Below the pieces are notes generated by a model. It was given only the letters and a program-made list of their open reading frames with translations. It did not search any database and was not told where the DNA came from. A program made the position numbers and the translations under genes. From an uncultured Lachnospiraceae bacterium (GTDB lineage: Bacteria; Bacillota; Clostridia; Lachnospirales; Lachnospiraceae), in contig CATNCF010000014.1 in the NCBI GenBank assembly GCA_950097145.1, forward strand, positions 1 through 64,000: DNA of 64,000 nucleotides, given 5' to 3'. Positions 62,664 to 64,000 of this stretch are shown one piece after another; within the stretch, counting starts at the first letter, position 1; the number at the start of each line of letters is the position of its first letter.

Positions 62664-64000
62664 CTATTTTATTTTCACTTTCTTCCCAGCCCCTTTTGCC
62701 TTAAATATTTTTGCATATGACGCCTTTTTCTTCTTCGGCACTTTAATTGCTGCTTTGGCATTGATGCCTTTAAACGCTTTTGCTCCAATGGATTTTGATT
62801 TCAGCCTGCTGGTTTTAACTGTCATTGATTTCAGCCTGCCACACCCTGAGAAAGCCTGTTTCCCGATTTTTTCAACTTTGGAAGGTATGGTAATCTTCCC
62901 CAGCTTTTTACATTTATAAAAAGCTTTGGCGCCAATGGATGTAACATTTTTGCCAATGGTTACGCTTTTTAATTTTGAACAGCCGTTAAATGCATTTGCA
63001 GATATTCCCGTAACTTGATATGTAACCCCGGACAATTGAACGGACGCTGGGATAACTGCTTTTGTAATCTTTTTGCTTGCTGGTTTCTTGAATACCACAG
63101 ATTTCCCCTGTTTTGCTACTGTAAATACAGCTTTTGCTTTATGATCTGTAATTGTGGTTCCAGGCGCGGGCAGTTTCGCCGGAGCGTCTTCTACTATCTG
63201 TATGGTTACAGAAAATTCTGACGGCTGATAGTTATCTGTCTCAGCAGCCAAGATTTTAATTACTGTGTTTCCTGCACTTTTTATTGTCACTGTTCCATCG
63301 GCAGACACTGCAGCCACTCCAGGATTATTAGATGTATAATTAAGCCGTCCGTCTCCCGCTGCCAGTTCTGCGTCCAGCCTGAATACTTTGTCACTTGTCT
63401 TTTTCTGGTAACTTCCAGTTCCTTGAATCCTCTGTTTCGCCTTTGCAATATCCACGGTTACATGATACTCACATTTTTGATAATTGTCTGTTTCTGCCGC
63501 AGATATTGTAATCTTTGCTGTCCCGGCTTTGCAGATTGTAACGTGCCCGGAAGGCGATACTTCTGCTATCTTTGGATCCGAAGAGCTGTATAAAATTTCC
63601 CCATCCCTTCCGTAAGTTTTGTATCCAATTCAAAGCCTGCATCCCCATAAATCTTCGTATAACTTTGTGTTCCGGTGAATTGCTGCGACGGCTTGGCAAC
63701 AGTAATTCTGCATTCTGCTTTGACACCGCTTCCATCCTGGCTTTCTGCCGTAATAATGGCAGTTCCTGCGCCCACTGCTGTGACCAGCCCGTTTTCCACA
63801 GAAGCCGCCGCCGGATTGCTGCTGTTCCATTTGAGCTGCTTATTTTCTGCTTCTTTGGGCCTAATTTCCGTCTCCAGCTGCAAGGTAAGCCCTTTCTCCA
63901 ACACTGCCTCTGACTGGCTGAGCTGAATCTTTTCTATCTTGATGGAATTATTTTGTGTAAATAATGCCTCTATGGCATGGCTGGCAGAAATAGCTTCAAA
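62664..64000 (-). pseudogene. BspA-type LRR/Big_2 surface protein, 5' end outside window, frameshifted
   Basis: The visible part encodes bacterial Ig-like (Big_2) repeats (NSSNPAAASVENGLVTAVGAG; SDPKIAEVSPSG; SNNPGVAAVSADGTV), each followed by ITISAAETDNYQ-type strands. A BspA-like LRR block (VTSIGAKAFYKCKKLGKITIPS) and a basic Lys/Ala-rich tail come next. The frame is shifted once at short C-runs (63599-63607): EGMGKFY should continue as EGDGEILYSSSDPK if one base is added. Upstream sequence is open to the window edge. It may be a true pseudogene, a phase-variable gene or a sequencing error. Architecture is related to the 54453-56783 protein. Confidence 0.78.

Noticed and set aside
1-64000. 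CRISPR arrays, rRNA and tRNA genes
   Set aside because: No regularly spaced direct repeats, rRNA segments or tRNA cloverleaf patterns were seen on either strand.

Overview
The window looks like part of a Firmicutes (Clostridia) chromosome, most likely a gut Lachnospiraceae. Pointers are the moderate GC content, strong AGGAGG-type ribosome sites, the set of housekeeping neighbours (asnS, argS, truA, recJ, pncB) with Clostridia-type BspA/LRR surface proteins, DUF1002 and MATE pumps, and a siphovirus-like prophage. Genus and species cannot be fixed from the sequence alone.

Region 1 (1-20 kb) is the late part of a prophage, read on the + strand: tape measure, a large tail/Tal-like protein, a Dit-like protein, a BppU-type receptor-binding fibre, a family-2 glycosyltransferase, a holin-like pair and an M15 endolysin. 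No integrase or capsid genes are in view, so the prophage continues to the left. The tape-measure gene is split by a 1,528-nt group I intron (1486-3013). Its boundaries are fixed by a 6-bp P1, which has the expected U.G pair at the splice site, and a 6-bp P10 with the 3' exon. The spliced gene is one frame of about 2,292 codons. The intron shows no recognisable homing endonuclease. It carries a tandem pair of zinc-ribbon protein genes on the opposite strand, with their own promoter just inside the 3' splice site. A small two-gene unit with a ribbon-helix-helix protein and an operator-like palindrome marks the edge of the prophage.

Region 2 (20-35 kb, mostly - strand) holds an SLC13/ArsB-type transporter with a cytidylate-kinase-like gene, preceded by a promoter and a candidate structured RNA. 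Next comes a long stress operon that reads, from its promoter at about 35.2 kb: YceG-like/trypsin-like fusion protease, rhomboid protease, YceG-like protein, TelA, three TerD paralogues, P-type Ca2+ ATPase, HAD phosphatase and MATE pump. It resembles the Bacillus yceCDEFGH tellurite/chemical-stress locus, with a calcium ATPase in place of the TerC-like protein and two proteases added.

Region 3 (35-50 kb) contains ogt and licD-type genes, a membrane protein of unknown function, a truA-recJ-hydrolase-DUF1002 operon, a DHH phosphoesterase, a lipoprotein foldase with asnS, pncB and a decayed SDR gene. Region 4 (48-54 kb) is an operon in which cobU-like and cobD genes flank a response regulator, an ABC transporter, a histidine kinase and a small alarmone synthetase. 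Region 5 (54-64 kb) has two BspA-type surface proteins (the second frameshifted and cut by the window end), a MATE pump, a cluster of MIF-like, PlsY-like and diacylglycerol-glycosyltransferase-like genes, and argS.
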